Shown here piece after piece: positions 32,501 to 42,740 of a DNA stretch of 64,000 nucleotides (positions within the stretch are counted from its first letter, which is position 1; the number at the start of each line of letters is the position of its first letter). Source of the DNA: Klebsormidium nitens (lineage: Eukaryota; Streptophyta; Klebsormidiophyceae; Klebsormidiales; Klebsormidiaceae); the NCBI GenBank assembly GCA_000708835.1, contig DF236990.1, positions 62,001 to 126,000 on the forward strand, in the 5' to 3' direction. A program made the translations under genes and the position numbers. The notes below the pieces were generated by a model. It did not search any database and was not told the origin of the DNA. It saw nothing but the letters and a program-made list of their open reading frames with translations.

Positions 32501-35500
32501 AGGGTACAGCGTGCATAAGCACATGAGCAGCCCCATAAGCGGCCCGACCGCATCGTAAAAATCGTTGTACAAATACCCGTCTACCGGAAACGGCAGCCCC
32601 CACACGTCTGCGGGCAGATACTCGGGAGGTGGCGCGGCGTGGGCCCGAGGAGGCAGGCTCGCGAAAATGTAATCGTCCACCGCTTTCTGCGAAGAAACGA
32701 GAAGTCTTAGTACAAATTGCAGGTATCCGGAAAGTAGACTTGACACGGTGCGTGGATCAGATTGGGCAATACTTGATATGCTTTCAAAGGGTTTGTCTTG
32801 CCGAGACATCGAAGATAAGGACTGACATAGAGCTTGGTGCCTCGAAGTTCATAAACAATTCGATTCAAAGAACAAGTATGGAAAAAACAAAATTCAAGAA
32901 GAGCAAAAATTTTAAAAAAGTTCGCTTTTTTGCCAACTGGATGCAAAAAAACTTGATTTCTCAAGATTCGATCTTCTTAACCTATATAACCAATCAAGCA
33001 AAACGAATAATGACATTTCATGGAAGCTATTTCCGTTGTATACCAAGGAGGAAACTCTTCGGATGGAACCAAACCATATTATCAACGAACTTAATCATTG
33101 AAAGAAGCGAAACCCGGTTTGTGAAGAGGTTTGAGCACTGGATTGAAAAGCGTTGTGGTAAAGGACGGAGCGCTTTACCTGGATGCTGAGGAACCCGCTC
33201 GTGTAGTAGTGCTTGTATCCTCCATGGATGCCGTGGGACCATTTGTGACGTACCCGGTTGGACTTGGGCACTGCAACACGGGGGTTTGCACGTCAGCGTC
33301 GCTGACGAGCCGCTGACGAGCCGCGGATCGTAACGAAGTGAAAAGATCTCTTCAAGATCTCTTCTGAGTCAGAAGCTGCATGTAGCATCCGAAAAGCCGA
33401 TCGAGGACCTGTGATGATAGCATCCAAGTCCTCTATTTGACCTTATGACCGTTCAGTTCGAAAGGTCGTTTCGATAAAGAAGCACCCTAACAAAGTACGA
33501 GGAAGGAGCGAGGCCTAAAAGTAAGGACCGGCATGCAGAGGAGTAGCATCGCTTATACCCTATCACAACCCTGGATACACACGCAAGTCCGCGCTCAGAA
33601 ACAAAAAAATTCCCAACGACGCTGAGTACGTTAGTCTCAAAAACGAACAAAAAATGCGTTAACTCGTCGAGTTAAACTCAGATTTAGCGTTGTGAAACAG
33701 ACCCCAAGCGAATGCGAGACTGCTGTGACCCCTACCGGTCGTGTAGTTCATGCGGATCATGTAGTCGACGTCCCCTGCCTCAAAGTCCATCTTGTTGACC
33801 ACTACGATCGCCCACATTTCCTGCTCTTTAAGAACGCCGGCTGCACCGAGAGCCGCGTCCACGGCCGCGGCCTCGGATGGGTAGGTGCCAGAGTAAACGG
33901 AGTCGAAGAACTGCCAAGGTGGGAAAATAGTCGGTCGGTCGGTCAAAGAAAGAAGAGACACTAGTTGATAGGGACGGTAAATTAAGAGGATAGTAACTGG
34001 AGACCTGAAGATCAATCAAGTGCGAGACGAAGTGTGGATAGTGCTCCGGTCGCACAAAGAATAATGAATAAAAATAATATAATAATAATGAATAATGGAC
34101 ATGGTTGACCTGGAAGTTCAACATCGACTTGAGACATTTCAATGTTCGCGCAGTCTGCTGGACTGAAGTTGGTTACTCCAGGTCAGATCTCGTTCATTGT
34201 ATTTGATAGCATTCCTAATATGGGTAATCTTAAGAGGTTGTCTAAAATGAAAGTGAAAGAAAGGCGACAAACAGATGGATATTGTATGTGAGAAGTTCTC
34301 AGCTAGCACCGCAGCCGTTTAAAGATCCCAGATTGCACTGGATGAGAAACTAACTCAAGCGCACAAACGGCAGGCATCCGCCCGCCTTGAATGAGCATAC
34401 AAAGAGGCAGCCATGCCCCTGAGAACATTGGCACTGGCAAAAGAGAACCACACCCGAGAACCCGAGGGAGGAGGACGAGAAAGCAGAAGCTTCGATCAAC
34501 TCTCACTCGGTATGTCGAATTCATGTGCTCCACCAGCCGTGCCACGTCATCGCTCTCGGGAGCGAACGCGAGCCCCCCCAGCTGGAGCAGGTTCCCAAAC
34601 TGGTTCCCGTATTTACTCTGCGCCTCCACTAACCTCTCGTACCCCCCCTGCCCCTGAACCGCCCCCTTTAACACCTCGTGGGTTAGCACAAAACCGTCGA
34701 AACCAGGCACCTTTATCGGGCCGTTATACCACCAGTAGGTGCGCCGTAACTGGTTGAGCAGGCGCATGACGTCGATGCAGTCGATGAGGTTTGAGAAGAG
34801 AGGGGGGGTGGGAATGCCGAGGGACGCTCCGAGCGTCTCGTTTGCTGAATGAGGGGAGAAAGGCTGGCCAGAGGCGAGGAGCGCAGCTTGCTGCTCGAAG
34901 GAGTGTAAGGCTTCGGTAAAGTCGCCAGGGGATAGGCCTTGCAACTGCGGAGGAAACAATCCGGCATCAATGAGTCCGGTGGCTTTGAAGGAGCTGGGGC
35001 AGCCTGCGACTCGAGCAAGGGTCCACGCTTGGTGTGACCACGCCGGTTTCACTGGGGTATGCCATTTCGAAAACGTGCCCAGAAGATGTGCAACAATTCA
35101 CGCTCCTGCCTCTTCACCAATTCATCCATCTATCCTCACCAAATGGATCCCTCCAACTACTGATAACCCCTCCAACAAGCAACCATAGCGCTTGATCGAA
35201 GAATCTCCAGAGAAGATGACAGCGGGGCAAGGGTGGAAAAGACAGGGAGGACCCCTGAACTCCAAGAGACAACTGCACTTCTCAACATGGGTCAAGATAC
35301 CCACACAATCTTCCGACATTTACCCATAGATAAAAATCAGACTCCGAACAGAACTCCCATTACAAGAGTGACACGGTCAGTATCAGGTATCAAGTAAACA
35401 GCCTACTCGCTCTAGCCTTCAAATACACAAATCACCAACTCACCCCAGCCAGGCCCGCAAACGGAGCGCAATGATCCCTCATGTCGCGCGCCACCAGCGA

Positions 35501-36737
35501 ACCGTCCAGGAACCTATCCAGAATGTGAATGGTCTGGTTGGCGAAGATCTCGGGCGGGCGGTACTCCACCACAGTCTGGTTGTACGCATACACCAGAGCA
35601 AACATGGTGATCACGGGGGTCAGTAACTCGAGCAGGGTTTGGAGCCACCCCCGCTTCTGCAAAGCAAGATTTTCGGGTTAGCTGAGGGTGGTTAGAGGGG
35701 GCGATTGGTTTGTCAAAAATTCATGGCAGGATGTTTCAAGGTTGAGGTTAGTAATAAAGGGGCTTAGCAAAGCCAGCAAATCCTGCTTCCGCTTCAGCCA
35801 TGCTTACACTTCACGCTTCAGCAATGATTACACTTCAGACAATTGATTAGCAGGATCTTCAGTAGTAGTGACTGAAAGGTGTCCATGGTATCTTGAAAGC
35901 TGCTTAAGTCCCGAGTTCAGCAGCGTTCTTAGCCACCCCTGCCTCTGCAAAGGTGGCAGGTTCAGAGATGGGGGGGCAATCAAGGTGAGTTCATCTCAGC
36001 TTGAGAATGAATGGTGTACTTGCTTTGATTGGAAGATTGCTTTGACTAAGTGGTGGCTGGTTCTAAGTGGCAGATCATTTGGAGAGGGGTGGCAAAAGAC
36101 GGGGAGGGCAGGCTGTTCAACTTAGTTCCACAATATGGGGTATGTGTGGTGGTTAGTGGCAGGTTGACTGACGCAATTGAGGAGCGCTGGGGCAACTCCC
36201 CTTCAGTGAATCACTTGTCAGAGATCTTGGGCAGAATCTCCCCAGCCCTTCATGTTCAACACAAACATGAGCGCCTTCATGAGAGTCCATATTTGACAAC
36301 TCTTCATCAATCTTGGATATCAGAAACTGATGCAAAACATGAATATGATGCCGTGCCTCAAAGTCGTAAGAGCAGTTGGACCTGGTTGATGAGGAGGTTA
36401 GAAGCCTTGCCTTGAAGAGGTACTGCCTCCAGAGCATGGCTTTGAGCTGCCGCCTCCCTGACGCCGGCTCTGGCAAACCAAACCCCTCTGGTTCGTCCAA
36501 ACCCTCCGGCTCTGCTGAGTCAGCCGCTGATACTTTCTCGTACCCTGCCCTGATCTTCCCAGGACCCCCTCTCCCTCTTCCAGGGGGCGACGAGCCCCCA
36601 TTTTGCTGTCCCCCAGCCGGTGGTCGCACAGCATTGTCTAGCAAGCGAGTGTTGTCAGACATCTCGATCTCAGTGGGGGAGGCCCCCTCTGCTGGACGCC
36701 TGATCCCCTGGCCAGAACGGTCTTGGGGGACTCCCAT
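17544..36737 (-). CDS. ABCA1: Full-length ABC transporter, subfamily A (ABCA1/AOH1-like)
   Basis: Membrane ATPase expected to move lipids. Exons: 36737-36411, 35656-35444, ~35003-34507, 33910-33736, 33270-33179, 32686-32483, 31994-31772, 31032-30862, 30249-30114, 29732-29471, 28957-28772, 28167-27954, 27497-27418, 26993-26651, 23850-23228, 22799-22583, 22228-21779, 21363-21167, 20729-20490, 19772-18788, 18449-18239, 17826-17544; about 2,100 residues. Half 1: [15 protein letters not shown] start, first membrane segment, luminal loop, membrane exons 6-9, then NBD1 with [26 protein letters not shown] and LTTHYMDEAD. A Ser-rich linker follows (exon 15). Half 2: membrane segment FVLLILKLN, luminal loop with NGT sequons, membrane exons 18-20, NBD2 with [31 protein letters not shown] and [12 protein letters not shown], and the end [12 protein letters not shown]. 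Both NBDs keep their key residues, so it should be active. Intron 1 needs a GC donor (AAG|GCAAGG). The exon 3 acceptor does not match exon 2's phase; a microexon may be missed. Confidence 0.92.
18533..18590 (-). repeat. Decoy copy of the ABCA exon 21 acceptor and first codons
   Basis: The true junction (18450/18449) reads CAG then codons for DEPSSGMDP. About 105 bases upstream in the intron, TTTGCAAACGCGCTCAGCAG on the gene strand followed by CGGTATGGAC repeats it, with a similar preceding tract (AACCGGTCCCTGTTTTCTGC against AACCAGTCCCTGTTTCCCTG). The Asp-Glu-Pro codons are destroyed in the copy. Confidence 0.75.
20895..20960 (-). other. tRNA-like (Pol III B-box) fragment in ABCA intron 18
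   Basis: On the minus strand GAGGGTTCGATCCCGC at 20906-20921 contains GGTTCGATCC, a good B-box, preceded by a TTTGTAATGC anticodon-like stretch. No full cloverleaf can be folded: the T stem pairs over only about three bases and no acceptor or D arm is seen. It is best explained as a decayed tRNA or a tRNA-derived SINE remnant, if not chance. Confidence 0.3.
21525..21550 (-). repeat. Decoy copy of the ABCA exon 18 acceptor
   Basis: Gene strand TTACTTGCAGCGCGCCTGAA resembles the true acceptor TCTCTTGCAGCGCGCTTAGA at 21364/21363, about 175 bases away inside intron 17. The match is short, so this is among the weaker of the junction copies. Confidence 0.5.
23851..26650 (-). other. Large ABCA intron 14 with an unexplained ORF
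   Basis: At 2.8 kb this is by far the longest ABCA intron. On the gene strand an open frame runs from an ATG near 26376 to 26032 (about 114 residues) and encodes an acidic run DEDDDD, then a hydrophobic stretch with [14 protein letters not shown] and basic RKRQKR. An acidic run followed by basic residues is seen at the start of some plant Harbinger-type element proteins, but no transposase core or terminal repeats are visible, so that is a weak guess. The rest of the intron shows nothing recognisable. Confidence 0.3.
27142..27275 (-). repeat. Decayed tandem copy of the ABCA intron 13/exon 14 junction
   Basis: The unit at about 26948-27085 spans the acceptor and start of exon 14 (codons [16 protein letters not shown]). 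It is repeated about 194 bases upstream as [16 protein letters not shown] preceded by the same TCTCCAG acceptor. Similarity continues into the intron (ATACTGTG and TCTGCTTTTGAC blocks). The copy lacks a usable downstream donor and goes out of conservation after DRIAIL. Confidence 0.85.
29040..29140 (-). repeat. Decoy copy of the ABCA intron 10 end at exon 11
   Basis: GGTGGAAGTGTGCAAGATT and GGTCCGGCAAA blocks at 28970-29045 are repeated at 29060-29135 with period about 90-100. The repeated unit includes the acceptor tract: CCGTTTTTGCAGAT at the true site (28958/28957) and CCGTTTTCCAGAT in the copy. Confidence 0.7.
30330..30510 (-). repeat. Two decayed copies of the ABCA exon 9 acceptor and first codons
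   Basis: True exon 9 begins at 30249 with [16 protein letters not shown]. Upstream, in intron 8, the same junction occurs as [16 protein letters not shown] (about 30388-30330, after CCGCAGG) and as [17 protein letters not shown] (about 30510-30448). The spacing is about 120-130 bases. The nearer copy is almost perfect at protein level and keeps an acceptor, so it could be used by mistake. Confidence 0.9.
31484..31669 (-). repeat. Two decayed copies of the ABCA exon 7 end and donor
   Basis: True exon 7 ends [13 protein letters not shown] with donor GTGAGT at 31771. Downstream in intron 7 the segment recurs as [12 protein letters not shown] followed by CGTGAGATTCC (31669-31598), then as LFLFTL with CTCTGCTCTTGCTCGGTAAG (31548-31484). 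Spacing is about 130-150 bases. Here the copied junction is a donor rather than an acceptor. Confidence 0.85.
35915..35960 (-). repeat. Decoy copy of the ABCA exon 2 acceptor and first codons
   Basis: True exon 2 begins at 35656 with TTGCAG then [14 protein letters not shown]. About 290 bases upstream in intron 1, TTTGCAGAGGCAGGGGTGGC gives [11 protein letters not shown], a clearly related but decayed copy that soon meets a stop. Confidence 0.8.
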
Positions 36738-37386
36738 AAGCACGCGGTGTCCACCACTTATGAGAAAGTCAAGAAGATTGCTTATGCCTCTGAGAATGCT
36801 GGGCAGGCATGACGAGCTGGACAGTACAAGTCCAATGATGCTCTTTGATCAGCGGGACCCAAAAAAAAGCACGGAAACCCCCGATCGTGACACTATCAAG
36901 TAAGAGATCTTATGAGGTTTTGAGCAGATCACCAAGGCACCTACAACTTTAAGATGCACAAGAGGCAAACGCCAACGAGCCCAACCTGTCTAGCCAGCCA
37001 TGCAATGATGCATCGCCCCCGTTCCATCCCTCCCTTTCGTATTCCAAGTTCTGGCGAGTTCTGTGCATTGGGGGAGCCCCATCAAGGTGACGTCACGACC
37101 CTGCTGACATATGCGAGGACTGGTCCTGCAAATTTGTTCATCGAAGAAAATCAGCATTTGCGGACCCTCGAACATCCTTTTGTATCGAAAGTTGAAACCC
37201 TCGTCCGCTATGAAATTCGCGCCGTGACTGCTGCTGTGAGTCTCGATTGCTGCCTTATATCGTATCTTTGCCTTGACGTATTCACTTCTATAAATCCCTG
37301 ATTTTCAGCACTCTTTTACGTGCAGTAAAATACGTCATGCCTGCTTGCCTGAACACTTGAACTTGAAGTTGAAGTTGCCGCGCAGC
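36738..37386. promoter_or_regulatory. Divergent promoter region between ABCA and YlmG genes
   Basis: The start codons of the minus-strand ABCA gene (36737) and the plus-strand YlmG gene (37387) are only 649 bases apart, head-to-head, so both 5' UTRs and promoters must share this interval. It includes GGTGACGTCACG near 37087, whose TGACGTCA core is the cAMP-response/bZIP-type palindrome. No protein-coding signal is seen. Confidence 0.6.
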
Positions 37387-39498
37387 ATGGCAGTGGCAGA
37401 TTCGTGCAAGAAGCAGAAGAACAGCGCGCTGAGGGAGTTTCTGTTGGCAGCCATGGCCCCGCTGAGGACTGATGACGACCTGTCGCGTGCTGCAGCAACG
37501 GACCCCACCTCCCTGGATGTCAGCGCCGCGCTCGCATTCGTGACCACCCTGCCATCGCCTCGAACGTTCCGGACACAAGCGTATGTGCCAAGGCACAGCT
37601 TTAGCATTCTCAATGGGCGGCCAGTTTCGCACATGCCTGCATTGCCCGAGAGGAAGCGGAGGGGCGGGTTTGCGGCGAGGTTAGATGCGTTCAGACTGGG
37701 TGTGGAACAGCAACTACATGGATTGCAGCAGACCGCGGCTGAAACGCTGCAGAATGTGCAGAATGCCGCAAAGGAGGTGTTCGTAGACCTAGGTTTGATT
37801 GAGAAAGAAGGTGTGATCGAGGAGGAGACGGTGCCGGAGTGGTATGAAGATGAAGCTTTCAAGGTGAGGGAACTGCAGTTTGTTTATTCTTTCTGAAGTG
37901 AGTCGGAAGGATGCTATGATGGCTTGTGGAGTTGCTGTAGCCGCCTCCATTGGAATGAGAAGCCGCTAAGTGAAATTGTAGGCACTGCTGGAGCTCCGCT
38001 AAGGCGAGTATGCATGCAGAAGGTGAAGCCACCTTCTTCTTTATTTTTCTTGGATGAAATGACCTTCTCTTTAGCGAACATCGCAGATTCACGTCCACCT
38101 TCACATCTTTGGCGGAGTTGCAGCAATCTATACCACACTCTAAGCAGCTTCAGGTTCAACATAGGCTTGTTCCTAGTCTTGGCGCCGCTTTTCAAAGTGG
38201 CGGGCGCCAATCATAATTTGGCGCCCTTCGCAAAGTGCGTTGTGCCAGTTACGTACTCTCTTTACTACGTCGCAAGCAGGGCAAGCGGCCAGGACTGCTA
38301 AAATTGCGGCATTGAACGCGGTCGGTTTACCATGCTGATTTGTCCTAGTTTTAAGGAATCATATGTGCTAAGACATCCCAGTCAAGAGCCTCGATGGTAT
38401 AGATTGTGCACCTAATGCGTCCCTACTGGTGATGAACAGTCCTCCGTTTGCAAAACCTGATGTGCACGCAAGCAACAAATATAGCAACGTGATATCATTG
38501 CAGATACAATCACAAAACCAGTGCATGCAACCGCATGCCTCAGCATTTCCTAGTGATACAGAACAGGCCTTCAGCAGGATTGTCTTTCTCCCTAGCAGGT
38601 TGAGACAATGGAGCCTGTTTACAACCCCCTTGCGTCAGGCCAATTCGCCGCGATCCTTCCAGGGGACGGCGTTGCTGAGATGGTGGCAACAACCAGCATC
38701 CTCAACTTTTTGAACATTTACAACACCCTCCTGATTGGTCGCCTCGTGCTGACGTGGTTCCCAAACCCTCCTCAAATTATTGCTAACCCCCTGAGGTGAG
38801 CAATCTCACCCCTCATTTCAATTACTAGGAAACAGATGTTTGATGGATGTGGTCAGAGCTGGACACCTGATGGATCAAGTGGCATCGCACTGTTGCGATT
38901 CCAGCAAGTTTTTTCCAGCAAGTGAGGAATTTGGGCCATCGCGCACTACTTTTGCCCAAAGGACATGCTGGCGCTAATTGTTGGCCGCTCCAGATTCATT
39001 TTGCCAAATATGTGGCTTGTCATAGCATCGAATACTGGCAAGTATGGGCCAAGACAGTTGGACAGGCCAGCCCTTCGATGGCACGAGGAGTATTCATCAC
39101 TTCATTGTTGCTTTTCAGAACGTGTGACAAACAGGTAAACGTTTCCTCCTCTAGCTGGCCGTTATTTTTTTCCGTCCATCTTGTTCTTCTCCTGCCAAAA
39201 CTGGCTTATTGATGAGCTCGTTCATTTACTTTGCAGCACGATCTGCGACCCATACTTGAACCTGTTCCGGGGCATCATTCCTCCTATTGGTGGCACTATC
39301 GATCTGTCACCCGTGCTTGCGTTCCTGGCCCTGAACGTCTTCACGAACGCCGCACAAGCGCTTCCAGCGGAGATCCCTCCAGGGTCGAACGAGCCAGTTT
39401 ACACCGCGCCGGCGATGTCAGAGAACGAAGTCTCGAAGGCACCAGCCCGGAAGCGGGGCCCTAGGAACCTGAAAAGCCTCTTCAAGATCTACAAGTAG
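37387..39498 (+). CDS. YlmG/YGGT family protein, chloroplast type
   Basis: Small thylakoid or envelope membrane protein; plastid members of the family act in nucleoid distribution or cytochrome assembly. Three exons: 37387-37863, 38599-38795, 39237-39498 (TAG), phases agree, 311 residues. The N-terminal 160 residues are poorly conserved and rich in Ala/Thr/Ser/Arg, as in transit peptides. Exon 2 encodes TTSILNFLNIYNTLLIGRLV with LTWFP, and exon 3 encodes TICDPYLNLFRGIIPP then LSPVLAFLALNVF, the paired YGGT motifs and the two membrane segments. The C-terminus is basic (PARKRGPRNLKSLFKIYK). ATG 37387 was chosen because upstream frames lack an ATG in phase. Family firm; the exact paralogue (YLMG1 or CCB3 type) is not decided. 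Confidence 0.9.
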
Positions 39499-40927
39499 GG
39501 ACTCATTCTTTCAAAGGGCGACTCACTGGAGCCCGAGGTGCTCCACCATTTTTGGAAGCTAGTGTTGCCGTTGAGTTGTTATCAGTTGTATCCAAACGAT
39601 TGAATTTTAATGGCCAGCTTCAAGTTCGAGCCTGTCGCCCCGTCTGATGGGTCTCTTCACCGATTTGCATGATGAGACTGAGCGTCTGGATGTATGCTCG
39701 TTCCGTCACCTTGGTGACATTGTAGCATACTTGAGTGTTTAGCGGCAGTCTACGTGTCTTCTATGAGTTGGCCGCAATCGTGATACTAAGGGCACACGAC
39801 CTTCAAGTTAGTGGACTGTGGCCGTCACTGACTGATGTCTGGGACGGTTGAATGCAATTGCAGTCCACGGCTGTTCGACTCTTTTGATTCTAAACCAAAC
39901 AGTATGCGGGGTTAGCTTAAGTTGATATTGAGTGCAATGGCCTGCAGCTATATGCTGCATGGGTTTGAGCAATCTTCTTGAAGCATGCGCTTACTGGGGG
40001 CCTGCCGGCTCGATCAATCACATACGGCCAAGTACGCTGCGCATTCAACATTACGCAAGTGACTGATCTGGCCAGATCATTCAATGGCTATGGCCATGCT
40101 CAAGCATGTGACAGCTGCGGCATGGCGCGGCCCAGCCTTGGAAAAAAATTGCTACTGATCGAGGATCATGATATGTAGGTACATGATGCATCATCTATGT
40201 CATGGACCAGTGCGCATGCGGGCCGGTCGCAAGATTTAAGTTACTAGACCTACTGTTAGTATACAGGATCGACAGCCGCGAGTCGGAAAGATCTTATACA
40301 CATGTTGCATGATCATGCAGTGTAGATGACTCTGTCGGATCATGCAAGCTGCCCTCGAGTCCCGCGCACAATGCAGCGGCCGCAGTCCAGTGGTCCTGCA
40401 TGACGGTGTTCAATGATCGGAAGTTGTGTCATGTGCGAGTATGGTGCATGTGTACAATCATTGAACCGCATGTTGTGATGCTTCGAAACACCCAGCCGTG
40501 AATTATAAGCGAAGTGCACGTTTTTGTAGAGACCATCAGGCCAAAAACTGCGCCTACCACTGTGCAATGAGTAGAACATCCCAGAATTGGTCAGGTCCGC
40601 TTGACGAGCATATAGTGATGATGCTTCAAAAGCGCAGCCAGCAAGATTCTAAAGCCCCTTGCACCGAAGGCTTGATTCGATCTGGCAAAGGCCTGGCTCG
40701 ACAATCAAGCTGCCAATCGCAACCGCTAAGGGCTCAGCACATGCAAGGCTGAGGTACCCCAGTGTTCTGTCCAGGATCCCCAATCAACACGCGAGTGGCA
40801 ACTGGCTTTCAGCACAACCAAAGGTACTGACGCATCTTTCCTAATCAGTGACATACTAACGGGCGAGCTGTAACGTAGATAACCTTGAGCTGTGCCACAG
40901 TCAACCGAGCGCCCACGCTAGCGCCGC
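39499..40927. other. Intergenic region between convergent genes
   Basis: It lies between the 3' ends of the YlmG gene and the minus-strand gene at 40928-42740, so both 3' UTRs should be here. Several short palindromic words with GATCATG/CATGATC occur near 40160-40350. No coding, RNA or mobile feature could be supported. Confidence 0.5.
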
Positions 40928-42740
40928 CTAGTCATCGTCCTCAATCGGGGGCGCGTAGATGTCGTAGTCCGTCTGCAGCGTCGGGTGCAGGCGCTCCCAG
41001 ATGACCGTGCACACGGCCGCGAGGATCCAGTAGTCGCGCCACAGGGGCCAGATGTGATCGACGATGAGGCGCTGCAGGGGCTGGACCCAGTCCATGTCGA
41101 GTAGGACGTAATCGACGGCGGCCCACATCCAGCGCCAGAGCGTGACGATGCCCTTGGGCACCCAGGCGAGGTCGTAGAGGCTGTAGTGGCGCAGGCCAGC
41201 GACGAATTGGAGGAGGCTGCAAAGGAAAGAAGAAGTGAGGACAATCAATAGAATCATTGTCAATCTCGTTGACTGGCTTGTGACAGCCCAGAGTCGAAAA
41301 AACCCTGATATCATTGCGGTTGGGAAGCTTCAAGCGGAGCTTTCGGGTAGACCTGCGGCGGTAATGACGACTCAGCTTCGGCCGAAGGAGCAGAGAGTCG
41401 GACAGGGCTGCCAAAAGAAGTCAACGGACGGCTCTCAAAAACGTGCTTCACGCTCACAGCCAACAATCGGGTGCACAGGACGGCAAGAGCCGAGCAAGAA
41501 TCTTGGAAGAGTACAATGGTGTGACTGCCTGCACGATGTCCGACTGGAAGCTGCACAATTGACTCTCAAAAAGGATACAAGCTGACAATCTGTAAGCTGG
41601 TCCGAACAGGCAAAGAACTTCATGCCAAAGTGAGGCTTTGACTGACCGCAAAGCGAGCTAACCACAACCCTTTACACAGGGTTCGAAAAAAACATTCGGA
41701 GAGATGACGTGTACGACTATCTTGAGCGATTCCGTTTGACCACCTGGCGGAAGTCAAATCACCCAAGCTGCGCAACAAAGATATACTCACATCGTGAAGG
41801 CAAAGAACTGCAGCAGTCTGTACAGGACCTGTACGCCCACTCGCCGTGCTTCCGGTGCGCCATCCTGCGCCATCACATACGTCTCGTCCGCCCATTCCCG
41901 CACCCCCCCGAGGCCCTCTTTCGCGCCCTTTCGAATAAGGGACACTGTGCGCTCTACCGTCGTGTTGAGAACACTACTCAGGACAGGGCCCACCCTCCGC
42001 TTCACAAACTTTGGCACGAAGAAGAGGACTATCCGGACAACAAGTTCAAAGGGTTTCAGGAACCAGGGGGTTTTGAAGGTCGGGGCGCCGTCTCCATATA
42101 CGATTGGTTTGACCGCAGCGCTCGTCCTATTCTTGACAGCCTGGATGGGCCAGAACCGCCAAAGCACAGAGATTATTCCCGCGCCTAGTAAGAGCACCCG
42201 GTGCAAAACGAGCAGAACTTTCACGATCACGAAACGGACGGCTCCGTCGATCACACTCAGGACTGCGATAAGCGGCCCCCCAGAGGTGGCCGTGCTACTC
42301 CCCCGACCGCTCGTTTCTTCGTCCCACCGACTGTTCGCCCTGCCGGACGGCCCGGCAGCAGACTGCTCCACAGCATCAGCGTTTCCCCCGCTTGCGCTCA
42401 ACCGTCCGCTTCCCCTCCCTATATCTGTCCAAACATCAGCAGATGATTCTGAAGCTCCTGAACCCAAAAAGCTGCTGCGTTCAATTGGCAAGTGATCGGC
42501 ATGTGCTCGTCTACTAGAGTGCAACCGGAAGCTGCGGGAGTGAGAGGCAATCAGGCTCTGCGTTTGCGGATTGCTGATGAGGGGGCTTGCGAAATGGGTA
42601 GCTTTGCGGCTTAGAAGTGGAAGTGACAACGGGAAGGTCTGAGAGCAGGGGGATGTAACATTTGGCTGGGCGAGCTGGCGATATGCGGCGCCAGGTTGGA
42701 CGCAACCAAAAGTGGCGCTATGCTGAAGACTGCTCGCCAT
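40928..42740 (-). CDS. Unrecognised membrane protein, probably plastid-targeted
   Basis: Two exons, 42740-41791 and 41216-40928 (stop TAG), phase 2 junction with GTGAGT donor and TTTGCAG acceptor, 412 residues. The first 70 residues are Ser/Arg/His-rich with few acids, like a transit peptide, followed by a Gly/Ser-rich acidic linker. Residues from about 155 form a hydrophobic region (GGPLIAVLSVIDGAVRFVIV, then VLLVLHRVLLLGAGIISVLW). A second, FELVVRIVLFFVPKFV, lies near residue 225. The C-terminal exon is Trp-rich (YDLAWVPKGIVTLWRWMWAA, DYWILAAVCTVIWERLHP) and ends in an acidic tail PPIEDDD. I do not recognise the family. Its neighbour across 1.1 kb is a divergent DUF212 gene. Confidence 0.8.

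Noticed and set aside
32629-33189. 186-codon plus-strand frame inside ABCA introns
   Set aside because: It crosses AT-rich low-complexity intron sequence and is antisense to true ABCA exons; no conserved motif.
37335-37862. Minus-strand frame of 175 codons over YlmG exon 1
   Set aside because: Ser/Cys-rich shadow of the real plus-strand exon.
41794-42495. 233-codon plus-strand frame over the unrecognised plastid gene
   Set aside because: Antisense shadow; the minus-strand frame has an ATG start, transit-like sequence and a consistent second exon.
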